From assembly GCF_016405885.1 (NCBI RefSeq), contig NZ_JAEKGC010000009.1, positions 1 to 64,000 on the forward strand: a DNA stretch of 64,000 nucleotides. Direction: 5' to 3'. Both the position numbers and the translations under genes were made by a program. Source of the DNA: Arthrobacter sp. MSA 4-2 (GTDB lineage Bacteria; Actinomycetota; Actinomycetes; Actinomycetales; Micrococcaceae). The notes below the pieces were generated by a model that saw nothing but the letters and a program-made list of their open reading frames with translations, was not told where the DNA came from and made no database searches. Of this stretch, positions 32,366-40,345 are shown in pieces. Numbering within the stretch: the first letter of the stretch is position 1; each line of letters starts with the position of its first letter.

Positions 32366-33103
32366 CTAGTGGCCCATGCCGAGGCCGCCGTCGACCGGGA
32401 TGACGGCGCCGGAGATGTAACCTGCCTCTTCGCTGGCGACCCAGCGCACCACCTTGGCCACCTCGTCCGGGGACGCGAAGCGCCCGGCGGGGATGGTGGC
32501 GAGGTAGCTCTTGCGGGTGTCCTCCGGAAGCTCCGCCGTCATGTCGGTGTCGATGAAGCCCGGCGCGATGACGTTCGCGGTGATGCCGCGGGAGCCCAGT
32601 TCGCGCGTGAGCGAGCGGGCGATCCCGACCAGCCCGGCCTTGGAGGCGGAGTAGTTGATCTGGCCGGGGGCGCCGTAGAGGCCGGTCACCGAGGAGATGA
32701 GGACGACGCGCCCGCGGCGCAGCCGGATCATGCCCTTGGATGCGCGCTTGATCACCCGGAATGCGCCGGTGAGGTTCGTGTCGATGACGTCGGTGAAGTC
32801 GGTTTCGCTCATGCGCAGAAGCAGCGTGTCGCGGGTGATGCCGGCGTTGGCGACGAGCACCTCGACGGGCCCGTGGGCTGCCTCGACCTCGGTGAACGCC
32901 GCGTCGAGCTGCTCCTCGCTCGTCACGTCGGCCTTCACGCCCAGCAGACCCTCGGGGACCTCGCCGCTGCGGTAGGTGATCGCCACCTTGTCACCGTTGG
33001 CAAGGAACGCATTCGCGATGGCGAGCCCGATGCCCCGGTTGCCGCCCGTAACGAGGACGCTTCGTCCGGGCCTTTCTTCATCGCTGCGATTCGTTTCCTG
33101 CAC
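32366..33103 (-). CDS. fabG: 3-oxoacyl-(acyl carrier protein) reductase
   Basis: A 245-residue SDR that reduces 3-oxoacyl-ACP with NADPH in fatty-acid elongation. All landmarks are present: VLVTGGNRGIGLAIA (TGxxxGIG), VANAGITRDTLLLRM, VVLISSVTGLYGAPGQINYSASKAGLVG (catalytic Ser, and Tyr/Lys of YSASK) and the IAPGFIDTDMTAEL substrate strand, ending in GGLGMGH. It is close to M. tuberculosis MabA (FabG1). The neighbouring genes do not include InhA-type enoyl reductase. GGAG lies upstream of its ATG, giving the start MQETNRSDEERPG. Confidence 0.92.
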   Translation of the reverse strand: MQETNRSDEERPGRSVLVTGGNRGIGLAIANAFLANGDKVAITYRSGEVPEGLLGVKADVTSEEQLDAAFTEVEAAHGPVEVLVANAGITRDTLLLRMSETDFTDVIDTNLTGAFRVIKRASKGMIRLRRGRVVLISSVTGLYGAPGQINYSASKAGLVGIARSLTRELGSRGITANVIAPGFIDTDMTAELPEDTRKSYLATIPAGRFASPDEVAKVVRWVASEEAGYISGAVIPVDGGLGMGH

Positions 33104-33190
33104 AGGGATCCTCCGCTTCTCGCTACACGTTGTTACTTAACGAACTCATGTCAAAGTGTCCCGTCGATCCTAGCCGCGAGGCAGCCAACT

Positions 33191-33218
33191 TTAACAACGG
33201 GCAGTGGGATGAGATAAT
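33191..33218 (+). promoter_or_regulatory. Promoter TTAACA-N16-GATAAT for the DUF3099 operon
   Basis: TTAACA at 33191-33196 and GATAAT at 33213-33218 are separated by 16 bases, and the ATG at 33242 follows with GGGAG as SD. It is the best sigma-70-like promoter seen in the window, and unlike most others here it has a true leader. Confidence 0.6.
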
Positions 33219-33241
33219 GGACGAAGCCCCTTGGGAGTGAA

Positions 33242-33685
33242 ATGAGCAAGCAGACAAGGCACAGCAGGCACGAAACCGACGTTCACAGCATTTCCGACGC
33301 CCGGGAGTCCCACACCGACGAAATGCGCTCGCGCATGATCAAGTACTCGATCTCAATGGGCATTCGGATGGTCTGCCTCATCCTCGTCTTCTTCGTCGAA
33401 GGGTGGATGGTGTGGGTTGTGATCGCGGGGGCGGTGCTCCTGCCCTACTTCGCCGTCATCATCGCCAATGGGGGCAGCGACACCAGCGACATCCGCCATA
33501 CCGACGCCCTGCTCGACCGCGCACCGGTGCGCGAGATTGAAGCCTCCACCGCCACGGTCGAGACGGAGGACTCCGGTCCGGACGTCCTGGCCGGAGAGAT
33601 CATCGAGGATGAGCGCTTGGCACCGACCGATGACCTGAATGAAAACGACGATCCGCTGCGCGGAAGGACGGACACCGCCGCGTGA
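33242..33685 (+). CDS. DUF3099 family membrane protein
   Basis: A 147-residue protein. An N-terminal polar region contains HSISDARESHTDEMRSRMIKY, the DUF3099 signature, followed by two hydrophobic segments (about residues 35-55 and 57-75, VCLILVFFVEGWMVWVVIAGAVLLPYFAVIIAN in pieces), and then an acidic C-terminal tail. DUF3099 proteins are restricted to actinobacteria and have no known role. It heads an operon: its stop and the next gene's GTG overlap (GTGA), and SURF1 follows immediately. Confidence 0.88.
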   Translation: MSKQTRHSRHETDVHSISDARESHTDEMRSRMIKYSISMGIRMVCLILVFFVEGWMVWVVIAGAVLLPYFAVIIANGGSDTSDIRHTDALLDRAPVREIEASTATVETEDSGPDVLAGEIIEDERLAPTDDLNENDDPLRGRTDTAA

Positions 33686-33939
33686 GCACACCCGGTTTCA
33701 ACATCTTCGACTCCCTCTCGGGTGCCCCTCAGCAGGCGGCCGAATCGACGGTCTGCTCCCGGAAGGGCTGCCGCGAGGCGGCCGAATGGCAGCTGCTGTG
33801 GAACAACCCCCGCATTCACACCCCCGAGCGCCGTAAGGCGTGGGCCGCCTGCTCCGCCCATGTCGACTGGCTCCAGGACTACCTCCAGGTCCGCGAACTC
33901 TGGAAAGAGACAGTATCGCTGGCCGGCGGTGCGTCCTAG
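33682..33939 (+). CDS. Conserved small protein with CxxxxC and CxxH
   Basis: An 85-residue protein beginning at the GTG of a GTGA overlap with the DUF3099 gene. It has CSRKGCREAAEWQLLWNNPRIHTP and later WAACSAHVDWLQDYL, so the spaced Cys-x4-Cys and Cys-x2-His could form a small zinc site. It lies in the same place between a DUF3099 gene and SURF1 in related actinobacteria as far as I recall, where it is often left as hypothetical or mislabelled as acetone carboxylase. Function unknown; a link to oxidase assembly is inferred from position only. Confidence 0.75.
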   Translation: MSTPGFNIFDSLSGAPQQAAESTVCSRKGCREAAEWQLLWNNPRIHTPERRKAWAACSAHVDWLQDYLQVRELWKETVSLAGGAS

Positions 33940-34767
33940 GTGTACCGGTTCCTGATCTCCCGCCGCTGGCTCGCCTGGTTCGCGCTGGTGACGGCGCTGG
34001 CAGCGGCCTGCGCCGCACTGGGCATGTGGCAGCTGGAGCGGCGCAACGCCGTGGTGTCCGACATCGGACGCATCGAGGCGAACTACGAGCAGTCCGCCGT
34101 GCCCTGCGAAGAAGGCAACACCGATTTCGCCACCTACGATCCCCTGCGGGAATGGACTCCGGTGAAGCTCACCGGGGAATACGACACCGCTGCGCAGGTC
34201 GTGGTGCGCAACCGCCCGATGAACGGCCAGCCCGGCTATGAGGTGCTCACTCCCCTGCGCCTGGCCGACGGCACAGCGGTCATCATCGACCGGGGCTGGC
34301 TGCCGATCGGCAACGACCGGGCCGGGCGGCCGGATTCGATACCGGCGCCGCCGGAGGGAACCGTCACGGTCACGGCGCGCATCAAGCCCGGCGAGCCGGC
34401 ACTGAACCGGGGCGCCCCCAAGGGCCAGGTCGCCTCGATCGACCTCAAGGGGTACGCCGCGAAGCTCGGCTACCCGGTGCAGACCGGCGCGTACGGGCTG
34501 ATGGCCGCCGAAGATCCCGCGCCGGCCGCCGCGCCCGCGCAGTTCCCCAAACCGTCCCTGAACGAGGGACCGCACCTTTCCTACTCCCTGCAGTGGTTCG
34601 CGTTCGGCGTGCTGCTCTTCGTCGGGCTCGGCTATGCCGCCCGGCAGCAGGCACGCCTTGACCGCGAGGAGGCGGGGGGCCGGCCGGAGGCCGCTCGACG
34701 TCCCGGGCGGCGCCCCACGGCCGAGGAAGCCGAGGACGCGCTCCTCGACGCCCAGGGCTACCGCTGA
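33940..34767 (+). CDS. SURF1 family cytochrome oxidase assembly protein
   Basis: A 275-residue membrane protein with transmembrane segments near residues 10-28 and about 210-228 flanking an extracytoplasmic domain, the SURF1 layout. Its ALGMWQLERRNAVVSDI and YDPLREWTPVKLTGEYDTAAQVVVRNRPMNGQPGYEVLTPL strings (in pieces) are typical. SURF1 helps insert heme A into cytochrome c oxidase subunit I. The GTG start follows the previous stop codon directly. The tail after the last segment is basic and Pro/Arg-rich. It fits with ctaA and ctaB further on in the window. Confidence 0.92.
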   Translation: MYRFLISRRWLAWFALVTALAAACAALGMWQLERRNAVVSDIGRIEANYEQSAVPCEEGNTDFATYDPLREWTPVKLTGEYDTAAQVVVRNRPMNGQPGYEVLTPLRLADGTAVIIDRGWLPIGNDRAGRPDSIPAPPEGTVTVTARIKPGEPALNRGAPKGQVASIDLKGYAAKLGYPVQTGAYGLMAAEDPAPAAAPAQFPKPSLNEGPHLSYSLQWFAFGVLLFVGLGYAARQQARLDREEAGGRPEAARRPGRRPTAEEAEDALLDAQGYR

Positions 34768-34771
34768 GCCG

Positions 34772-36370
34772 CTAGGCCAGCGTCACGAGGTCGAGGTAGT
34801 CCTCGTTCCAGAGGTCCTCGACGCCGTCCGGCAACAGCACGACCCGCTCGGGCTTGAGTGCCTCGACGGCACCCTCATCGTGGCTGACCATGACGACGGC
34901 GCCGGTGTAGTTGGCCAGCGCCCCGAGGATCTCGGCCCGGCTGGCGGGGTCGAGGTTGTTGGTCGGTTCGTCGAGCAGCAGGACGTTCGCCGAGGAGGCC
35001 ACTATGGTCGCCAGCGCCAGGCGCGTCTTCTCACCGCCGGAGAGCACCCCAGCGGGCTTTTCGACGTCATCGCCCGAGAACAGGAACGATCCCAGGATGC
35101 CGCGCACCTCGGCGTCCTTCATATCCGGTGCCGCGCTCTTCATGTTCTCGAGGACCGTCCGCTCGGTGTCGAGCGTCTCGTGTTCCTGGGCGTAGTAGCC
35201 GACCTTGAGACCGTGGCCCGGGATTACCCGACCCGTGTCGGGGGTGTCGACTCCGGCGAGCATGCGCAGCAGGGTCGTCTTCCCTGCACCGTTGAGCCCG
35301 AGGATGACCACCTTAGAGCCGCGGTCGATCGCCAGATCGACGTCGGTGAAGATTTCGAGCGACCCGAAGGACTTGCTGAGGCCCTCGGCGGTCATCGGAG
35401 TCTTGCCAGACGGCGACGGGTCCGGGAACCGCAGCGCCGCGACGCGGTCGCTGGCTCGGACGGCATCGAGGCCGCCCAGGAGTCGTTCGGCGCGCTTTGC
35501 CATGTTCTGGGCCGCAACGGCCTTCGTGGCCTTGGCGCGCATCTTATTGGCCTGGTCCATGAGGACCTGGGCCTTCTTCTCGGCGTTGGCGCGCTCGCGC
35601 TTGCGGGCACGCTCGTCGGTCTCACGCTGCTGCTGGTACCGCTTCCAGCCCATGTTGTAGATGTCGATGGTGGCCCGGTTCGCGTCGAGGTGGAACACCT
35701 TGTTGACCGTGGCCTCGAGCAGGTCGACGTCGTGGCTGATCACGATCAGCCCGCCCTGGTGGGTGCGCAGGAACTCGCGCAGCCAGGTGATGGAGTCGGC
35801 GTCGAGGTGGTTCGTCGGTTCGTCAAGGAGCATCGTCTCGGCGCCCGAGTACAGGATGCGGGCGAGTTCCACACGGCGGCGCTGGCCGCCGGAGAGCGTG
35901 CGCAGCGGCTGGTTCAGGATGCGCTCGGGCAGGGCGAGGTTGGAGGAGATCGCCGCGGCCTCGGCCTCGGCTGCGTAGCCGCCGCCGGCGAGGAACGCCG
36001 CTTCGATCCGGTCGTAGCGGTTCATCGCCTTGGACCGGACCGAGGTGTTCTCGCTGGCCATGTCCTCCTGGGCCTGCCGGAGGTCGCGGACCACGGTGTC
36101 GAGTTTGCGCGCGGAGAGGATCCGGTCACGGGCGAGCTGGTCCATGTCAGGAGTGCGGGGGTCCTGCGGCAGGTAGCCGATTTCCCCGCTGCGTGAGACC
36201 GAGCCGCCCGCCGGCAGGGATTCGCCGGCGAGGACCTTGGTCATGGTGGTCTTGCCGGCGCCGTTCCGGCCGACGAGGCCGATCTTGTCGCCGCGGTCCA
36301 CGCGGAAGGACACCGACTCCATCAGCAGCCGGGCTCCTGCTCGCAGCTCCAGGTTCGATACGGTAATCAA
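34772..36370 (-). CDS. ABC-F family ATP-binding protein
   Basis: A 532-residue protein with two ATPase domains and no membrane segment. Domain one has GLVGRNGAGKTTMTKVL, LSGGQRRRVELARIL and TMLLDEPTNHLDADS; domain two has GLNGAGKTTLLRML, LSGGEKTRLALATI and VLLLDEPTNNLDP. The linker about residues 240-310 is long and basic, typical of ABC-F translation factors acting at the ribosomal E site; some confer antibiotic resistance, but this housekeeping-like form resembles the EttA/Uup side. TTG at 36370 gives MITVSNLELRAG; an in-frame ATG at 36412 would add 14 residues. Confidence 0.9.
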   Translation of the reverse strand: MITVSNLELRAGARLLMESVSFRVDRGDKIGLVGRNGAGKTTMTKVLAGESLPAGGSVSRSGEIGYLPQDPRTPDMDQLARDRILSARKLDTVVRDLRQAQEDMASENTSVRSKAMNRYDRIEAAFLAGGGYAAEAEAAAISSNLALPERILNQPLRTLSGGQRRRVELARILYSGAETMLLDEPTNHLDADSITWLREFLRTHQGGLIVISHDVDLLEATVNKVFHLDANRATIDIYNMGWKRYQQQRETDERARKRERANAEKKAQVLMDQANKMRAKATKAVAAQNMAKRAERLLGGLDAVRASDRVAALRFPDPSPSGKTPMTAEGLSKSFGSLEIFTDVDLAIDRGSKVVILGLNGAGKTTLLRMLAGVDTPDTGRVIPGHGLKVGYYAQEHETLDTERTVLENMKSAAPDMKDAEVRGILGSFLFSGDDVEKPAGVLSGGEKTRLALATIVASSANVLLLDEPTNNLDPASRAEILGALANYTGAVVMVSHDEGAVEALKPERVVLLPDGVEDLWNEDYLDLVTLA

Positions 36371-36389
36371 TTCCGTGGCCTTTCGGTGC

Positions 36390-36432
36390 CCCTGTGCGCT
36401 GCACAGGGACATTTTTGTCGATAATCTACAAA
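36390..36432. promoter_or_regulatory. Hairpin and symmetric site between abc-F and bioY
   Basis: CCCTGTGC-GCT-GCACAGGG (36390-36408) is a perfect 8-bp stem. TTTGT-N9-ACAAA (36414-36432) is a second symmetric site that encloses GATAAT on the plus strand and TAGATT on the minus strand, plausible -10 elements in opposite directions. The first lies in the abc-F leader, the second could be an operator for both promoters. Confidence 0.4.
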
Positions 36433-36549
36433 GGAATGTTGCGGGTCTGGCGCTATTGTCGGGATGAGACGCGATGCAGTTGTCGCATCGCCACAAGGCC
36501 ACATCCACTCCGGATGCTGCCCAGGTCCGATACCGCGAGGAAGAAACCC

Positions 36550-37224
36550 ATGAGCCAGGCCCACCCGAGTTCCTCCGGGGCAGCTGTCGCATCCCGTCGG
36601 CGCGCCCGGAAACGGTGGAATTCCACCGATCTGTCGTTGATCGCAGTCTTCGCCGCGCTCATTGCCGCCCTCGCAATCGTACCCGGTATCCCGGTCGGCG
36701 CGCTCGGGGTGCCGATCACACTGCAGACGCTCGGGGTGATGCTCGCCGGGGTGGTCCTCGGTCCCGGCCGGGGTGGGGCCGCCGTCGGGCTGTATGTCCT
36801 GGCGGGACTGGCCGGCCTTCCAATCTTCAGCGGCTTCCGCGGCGGCCTTGCCGTCCTCGCGGGACCGTCCGCCGGCTACCTGATCGCCTTCCCGCTGGCC
36901 GCTATGCTCGCCGGCTTCCTCGCCGCCGCGCTTCTCCGCCGGACCCGCAGGTTCCGTGTGGGCGTGCTGTTTATTGCCTGCTTCACGGCGAGCCTCCTGC
37001 TCATCCACCCGCTCGGAATCACCGGCCTGGTGGTCAACGGCGGGTTGAGCGTAGGAGATGCGATCGCCGCCGACGCCGTCTTCCTGCCCGGAGACGTTCT
37101 GAAGAACCTGCTCGCGGCCGGCATCGCGGCTGCGGTGCACCGGGCGTTCCCCCGGCTGCTGCCGCACACAGGCGCCGGTGCGCCCGGGCACGTTGGCGCT
37201 GAGGGGGCCGCGCGCACGGCATGA
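36550..37224 (+). CDS. bioY: Biotin ECF transporter S component BioY
   Basis: A 224-residue membrane protein with about six segments that binds biotin. The BioY hallmarks are VPGIPVGALGVPITLQTLGVMLAGVVLGPGRGGAAVGLYVLAGLAGLPIFSGFRGGLAVLAGPSAGYLIAFP (in pieces, about residues 50-115), in particular the VPITLQTLGV and GPSAGYL strings. The ATG at 36550 has GAGGA upstream; the polar, Arg-rich first 30 residues are soluble. It is the first gene of a bioYMN operon: its stop overlaps the ATPase start by four bases. The C-terminal tail is Ala/Gly-rich. Confidence 0.95.
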   Translation: MSQAHPSSSGAAVASRRRARKRWNSTDLSLIAVFAALIAALAIVPGIPVGALGVPITLQTLGVMLAGVVLGPGRGGAAVGLYVLAGLAGLPIFSGFRGGLAVLAGPSAGYLIAFPLAAMLAGFLAAALLRRTRRFRVGVLFIACFTASLLLIHPLGITGLVVNGGLSVGDAIAADAVFLPGDVLKNLLAAGIAAAVHRAFPRLLPHTGAGAPGHVGAEGAARTA

Positions 37225-37913
37225 TCCGTTTCTCCGACGCGTCGGTCACGGCCCCCGGGGAGGACGGCGGCAGCCGTACCATCCTCCACCCGGTCACCCT
37301 CGAGCTGGGCGAGCACCGCATCTCGGTGATCGGCGCCAACGGCTCGGGGAAATCGACGCTGCTCAAACTGATCAACGGTCTGACGCTGCCCACCTCGGGC
37401 AGCGTCAGCGTTGACGGCCTCGACACCGCCCGGCGCGGCAGGGAGGTCCGCCGCAGAGTCGGCTTCGTGTTCACCGATCCCCTGTCCCAGCTGGTCATGC
37501 CCACGGGCCGCGAGGACGTGGAGCTGTCCCTGCGCGGCCGGATCCGGCGCGCGGATGAGCGCAGGGCCGCCGGTATGCGGGTGCTTGAGTCCTACGGCAT
37601 CGGACACCTTGCGGACCGCTCCATCTACGACCTTTCCGGTGGTGAGCGCCAGCTCCTGGCGATCGCGGTGGTGGCGGCCGTGGAGCCCGCGGTGCTCGTC
37701 GCCGACGAGCCCACCACCCTGCTGGACCTCCGCAACGAGCAGACCATCCGCGCCGTCCTCCGCGGACTCCCCCAGCAGGTTCTCTTCACCACCCACAACC
37801 TGTCCTTCGCCCAGGAGAGCGACCGCACGCTCGTGCTCGACGGCGGCCGCGTGGTGTTCAACGGCGAACCGGCCGAGGCCGTCGCCTTCTATCAGGAGCT
37901 GTGCCTCCGGTGA
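37221..37913 (+). CDS. bioM: Biotin ECF transporter ATPase
   Basis: A 230-residue ABC ATPase with Walker A GANGSGKSTLLKLINGL, signature DLSGGERQLLAIAVV, Walker B AVLVADEPTTLLDL and switch His in TTHNLSF. The Q-loop region is FTDPLSQLVMPT, as in EcfA proteins. Only one ATPase gene is present, so the pump would use a homodimer with BioN and BioY, as in the BioMNY arrangement of rhizobia and corynebacteria. It is co-translated with bioY (ATGA) and bioN (GTGA). Confidence 0.93.
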   Translation: MIRFSDASVTAPGEDGGSRTILHPVTLELGEHRISVIGANGSGKSTLLKLINGLTLPTSGSVSVDGLDTARRGREVRRRVGFVFTDPLSQLVMPTGREDVELSLRGRIRRADERRAAGMRVLESYGIGHLADRSIYDLSGGERQLLAIAVVAAVEPAVLVADEPTTLLDLRNEQTIRAVLRGLPQQVLFTTHNLSFAQESDRTLVLDGGRVVFNGEPAEAVAFYQELCLR

Positions 37914-38590
37914 GGGGTCACGGCCAGCTCCTCGGACTCTATGTTCCCGGGCAGTCGCTGCTCCACCGGACTCCCCTGGCGCTCAAGGCACTTCTCTGCG
38001 TGGGGGCCAGCACCCCGGTGGTGCTGATCCGCCAGCCGCTTACCACGGCCGCCGGGCTCGTTCTCTTCCTGCTCCTGATGACCGTTGGCGCCCGACTGCC
38101 GCCGCGGAAAGTGCTCGGCGCCCTCGTGCCTGCGCTGCCTGTGCTGGCCCTGCTCGCGCTCTATTCCTGGTTCACCCGCGGCCCGGAATCGGCATTCGTG
38201 GTACCCGGCGGAATCGCCGTGTGCATCCTCGCGGCGCGGCTGCTGACCGTCACCACGCCCGGACAGGAACTGCTCGACGGGCTGGTGCGCCTCGTGCGCC
38301 CGCTGCGGCGGCTCGGGGCCGACCCCGAACGCTTCGCCCTCGCCCTGTCCATCATGGTGCGCAGCATCCCGTATCTGGTGGGTTCGCTGTCGGACCTGCG
38401 GGACGCGGCGAAGGCCCGTGGCCTGCAGCGCAGCCCGCGGGCTGTGGTGGTCCCGGTGGTGGTCAATGCCGTCGCCTATGCCCAGGCCACCGGGCAGGCC
38501 CTGGCCGCACGGGGCCTCGGCGAGCACGCCGAGGCGGATGACGTGGATGGGGCGGACGGGTCCGACGCCGACGGACGGGACGGCGCCTGA
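37910..38590 (+). CDS. bioN: Biotin ECF transporter T component
   Basis: A 226-residue membrane protein with about five segments that couples the ATPase to BioY. Its cytoplasmic coupling helices carry LSDLRDAAKARGLQRSP, which contains the A-R-G motif of EcfT proteins. The GTG at 37910 is preferred over the GTG at 37901, because it overlaps the bioM stop (GTGA) and has AGGAG eleven bases upstream. The last 20 residues are an acidic Asp/Gly-rich tail without known function. A hairpin terminator at 38711 ends the operon. Confidence 0.9.
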   Translation: MRGHGQLLGLYVPGQSLLHRTPLALKALLCVGASTPVVLIRQPLTTAAGLVLFLLLMTVGARLPPRKVLGALVPALPVLALLALYSWFTRGPESAFVVPGGIAVCILAARLLTVTTPGQELLDGLVRLVRPLRRLGADPERFALALSIMVRSIPYLVGSLSDLRDAAKARGLQRSPRAVVVPVVVNAVAYAQATGQALAARGLGEHAEADDVDGADGSDADGRDGA

Positions 38591-38650
38591 CCCGGTCCGG
38601 ACGGCCGCCGCGGCACGACCGCGGCACCTCCAATGGCCGGAACCAGGGCT

Positions 38651-38709
38651 GGAACGCAGCAGAGTTGAAACCCAGCACGACCGGAACGCAGCAGGGCCGG
38701 AACGCACAG
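38651..38709. repeat. Imperfect direct repeats of GGAACGCAGCAG
   Basis: GGAACGCAGCAG occurs at 38651-38662 and 38683-38694, and GGAACGCACAG at 38699-38709. They fill the space between the bioN stop and its terminator. No function is apparent. Confidence 0.45.
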
Positions 38710-38710
38710 A

Positions 38711-38737
38711 AGGGGCGGATCCAGAGGAGCCGCCCCT
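38711..38737. terminator. Hairpin terminator between bioN and sufT
   Basis: AGGGGCGG and CCGCCCCT are perfect 8-base arms around an 11-base loop, followed on the plus strand by CTTCTCT. It separates the convergent biotin and SUF operons. Confidence 0.7.
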
Positions 38738-38780
38738 CTTCTCTGCTTACATGCGCTCCGGGCGCGGACCTGCGGTCGTC

Positions 38781-39110
38781 CTAGATGTTGAACCCGAGGG
38801 CGCGCATCTGGTCGCGGCCGTCCTCGGTGATTTTCTCAGGGCCCCACGGCGGCATCCACACCCAGTTCAGCCGCCAGTCATCGACGACGCCATCGAGGGC
38901 CTGGCCGACCTGCTCCTCGAGCACGTCGGTCAGCGGGCACGCGGCCGTGGTGAGCGTCAGGTCGATCAGAAGGGCGCCGTCCTCGGCGTACTTCAGCCCA
39001 TACAGCAGGCCCAGATCAACGACGTTCACCCCGAGCTCGGGGTCGATGACATCCTTCAACGCCTCTTCGACGTCTTCGAGCGCTGTCTGCGCTGCTTCTA
39101 CTTCACTCAT
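38781..39110 (-). CDS. sufT: Fe-S cluster assembly factor SufT (DUF59/MIP18)
   Basis: A 109-residue protein with the DUF59 pattern DVIDPELGVNVVDLGLLYGL near residues 20-40 and the conserved Cys of TLTTAACPLTDVLEEQ, followed by PPWGPEKITEDGRDQMRALGF. SufT-type proteins help target or mature Fe-S clusters under high demand. It is the last gene of the suf operon, 33 bases after sufC. The protein is of normal length and has no extra domain. Confidence 0.92.
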   Translation of the reverse strand: MSEVEAAQTALEDVEEALKDVIDPELGVNVVDLGLLYGLKYAEDGALLIDLTLTTAACPLTDVLEEQVGQALDGVVDDWRLNWVWMPPWGPEKITEDGRDQMRALGFNI

Positions 39111-39143
39111 CGTGTTTCCTTTCCCGGGCGTGGAGTTCGAGTC

Positions 39144-39914
39144 CTACGCTTCGACTGCTGGGGTGGCCGCAGCGAAGCGGTCGTAGCCCTCTTCCTCGAG
39201 CCGGTCAGCCAGCTCGGGGCCGCCCTCCTCGGCGATGCGCCCGTCGACGAACACATGCACGAAGTCGGGCTTGATGTAGCGGAGGATGCGCGTGTAGTGG
39301 GTGATCAGGAGCGTGCCCATCTCTCCCTTGGCGTGCTCGCGGTTCACGCCCTCGGAGACGACCTTGAGTGCGTCGACGTCGAGGCCGGAGTCGGTCTCGT
39401 CGAGGATGGCGAAGCGGGGGCGGAACAGTTCGAGCTGGAGGATCTCCACGCGCTTCTTCTCGCCGCCGGAGAAGCCCTCGTTGACGTTGCGCTGGGCGAA
39501 GTCGGCGTCGATGCGCAACTGGGACATCGCCTGCTTGACGTCCTTGGTCCAGTGGCGCAGGCTCGGGGCCTTTCCATCGAGGGCCGTCTTGGCGGTGCGC
39601 AGGAAGTTGGTCATGGTCACTCCGGGCACCTCGACCGGGTACTGCATGGCCAGGAAGAGCCCGGCACGGGCGCGCTGGTCGACGCTCATGGCCAGGACGT
39701 CTTCGCCGTCGAGGGTGATCGAGCCGCTGTCGACGGTGTACCGGGGGTGGCCGGCGATGGTCGAGGCCAGGGTGGACTTGCCCGAGCCGTTGGGGCCCAT
39801 GATCGCGTGGATCTCACCCGTGTTGATGGTGAGGCTGACGCCTTTGAGGATCTGCTTGGAGCCCTGCTCCGTCACGATGCTGACGTAGAGGTCCTTGATT
39901 TCAAGGGTGGACAT
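39144..39914 (-). CDS. sufC: SUF system ATPase
   Basis: A 256-residue ABC-type ATPase that works with SufB and SufD as the scaffold for Fe-S cluster assembly. Walker A is GPNGSGKSTLASTI, the signature FSGGEKKRVEILQL, Walker B FAILDETDSGLDVDALK, with the D/E pattern (DETDSGLD) diagnostic of SufC rather than transport ATPases. It lies between the ferredoxin-like gene and sufT, with GGAGAA eleven bases before the ATG at 39914. Confidence 0.96.
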   Translation of the reverse strand: MSTLEIKDLYVSIVTEQGSKQILKGVSLTINTGEIHAIMGPNGSGKSTLASTIAGHPRYTVDSGSITLDGEDVLAMSVDQRARAGLFLAMQYPVEVPGVTMTNFLRTAKTALDGKAPSLRHWTKDVKQAMSQLRIDADFAQRNVNEGFSGGEKKRVEILQLELFRPRFAILDETDSGLDVDALKVVSEGVNREHAKGEMGTLLITHYTRILRYIKPDFVHVFVDGRIAEEGGPELADRLEEEGYDRFAAATPAVEA

Positions 39915-39979
39915 CTGTTTTCCGTTCTCCTTTGCCCTGGCGGCCAGGGCGTCGTCTAAGTGTGCTGGTGCCGGGCCGG

Positions 39980-40345
39980 TCAGCCGAGCTGGGGGGTGGG
40001 TGCTCCATTGGTGACCGTGGTGATGTCCACGTACACATTGTTGTCCCGGATCTCCAGGGCGAACACCGGAACCGGCTCGTAGGCCGGCAGCTGGAGGGGC
40101 GCGCCGCTGCGCAGGTCGAACTGGGAGCCGTGGCCCCAGCATTCGATGGCGCAGCCCTCGACGTCGCCCTCGGCAAGGGAGATGTCGGCGTGGGAGCAGG
40201 TGTCCCCCAGGGCGTGGATGTCGCCCATGGAGTCCCGCACGATCGCGACGGGGTAGTCATCGATGAGCACGCGCAGGGCCTGCTTGATCTCGATGTCGTC
40301 GACGCTGCAGATCAGTTCACCCCGCGGGGTGGCCTCCGCGCTCAC
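39980..40345 (-). CDS. Rieske [2Fe-2S] ferredoxin inside the suf operon
   Basis: A 121-residue Rieske-type ferredoxin. Ligands are visible as C-x-H in DTCSHADISLAEGD and C-x2-H in CAIECWGHGSQFDL, with the usual spacing of about 17 residues. Such proteins in actinobacterial suf operons are annotated as non-heme iron oxygenase ferredoxin subunits. It may supply electrons for cluster assembly or simply be a client. Its GTG overlaps the sufD stop (GTGA), so it is translated with sufD. Confidence 0.92.
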   Translation of the reverse strand: MSAEATPRGELICSVDDIEIKQALRVLIDDYPVAIVRDSMGDIHALGDTCSHADISLAEGDVEGCAIECWGHGSQFDLRSGAPLQLPAYEPVPVFALEIRDNNVYVDITTVTNGAPTPQLG

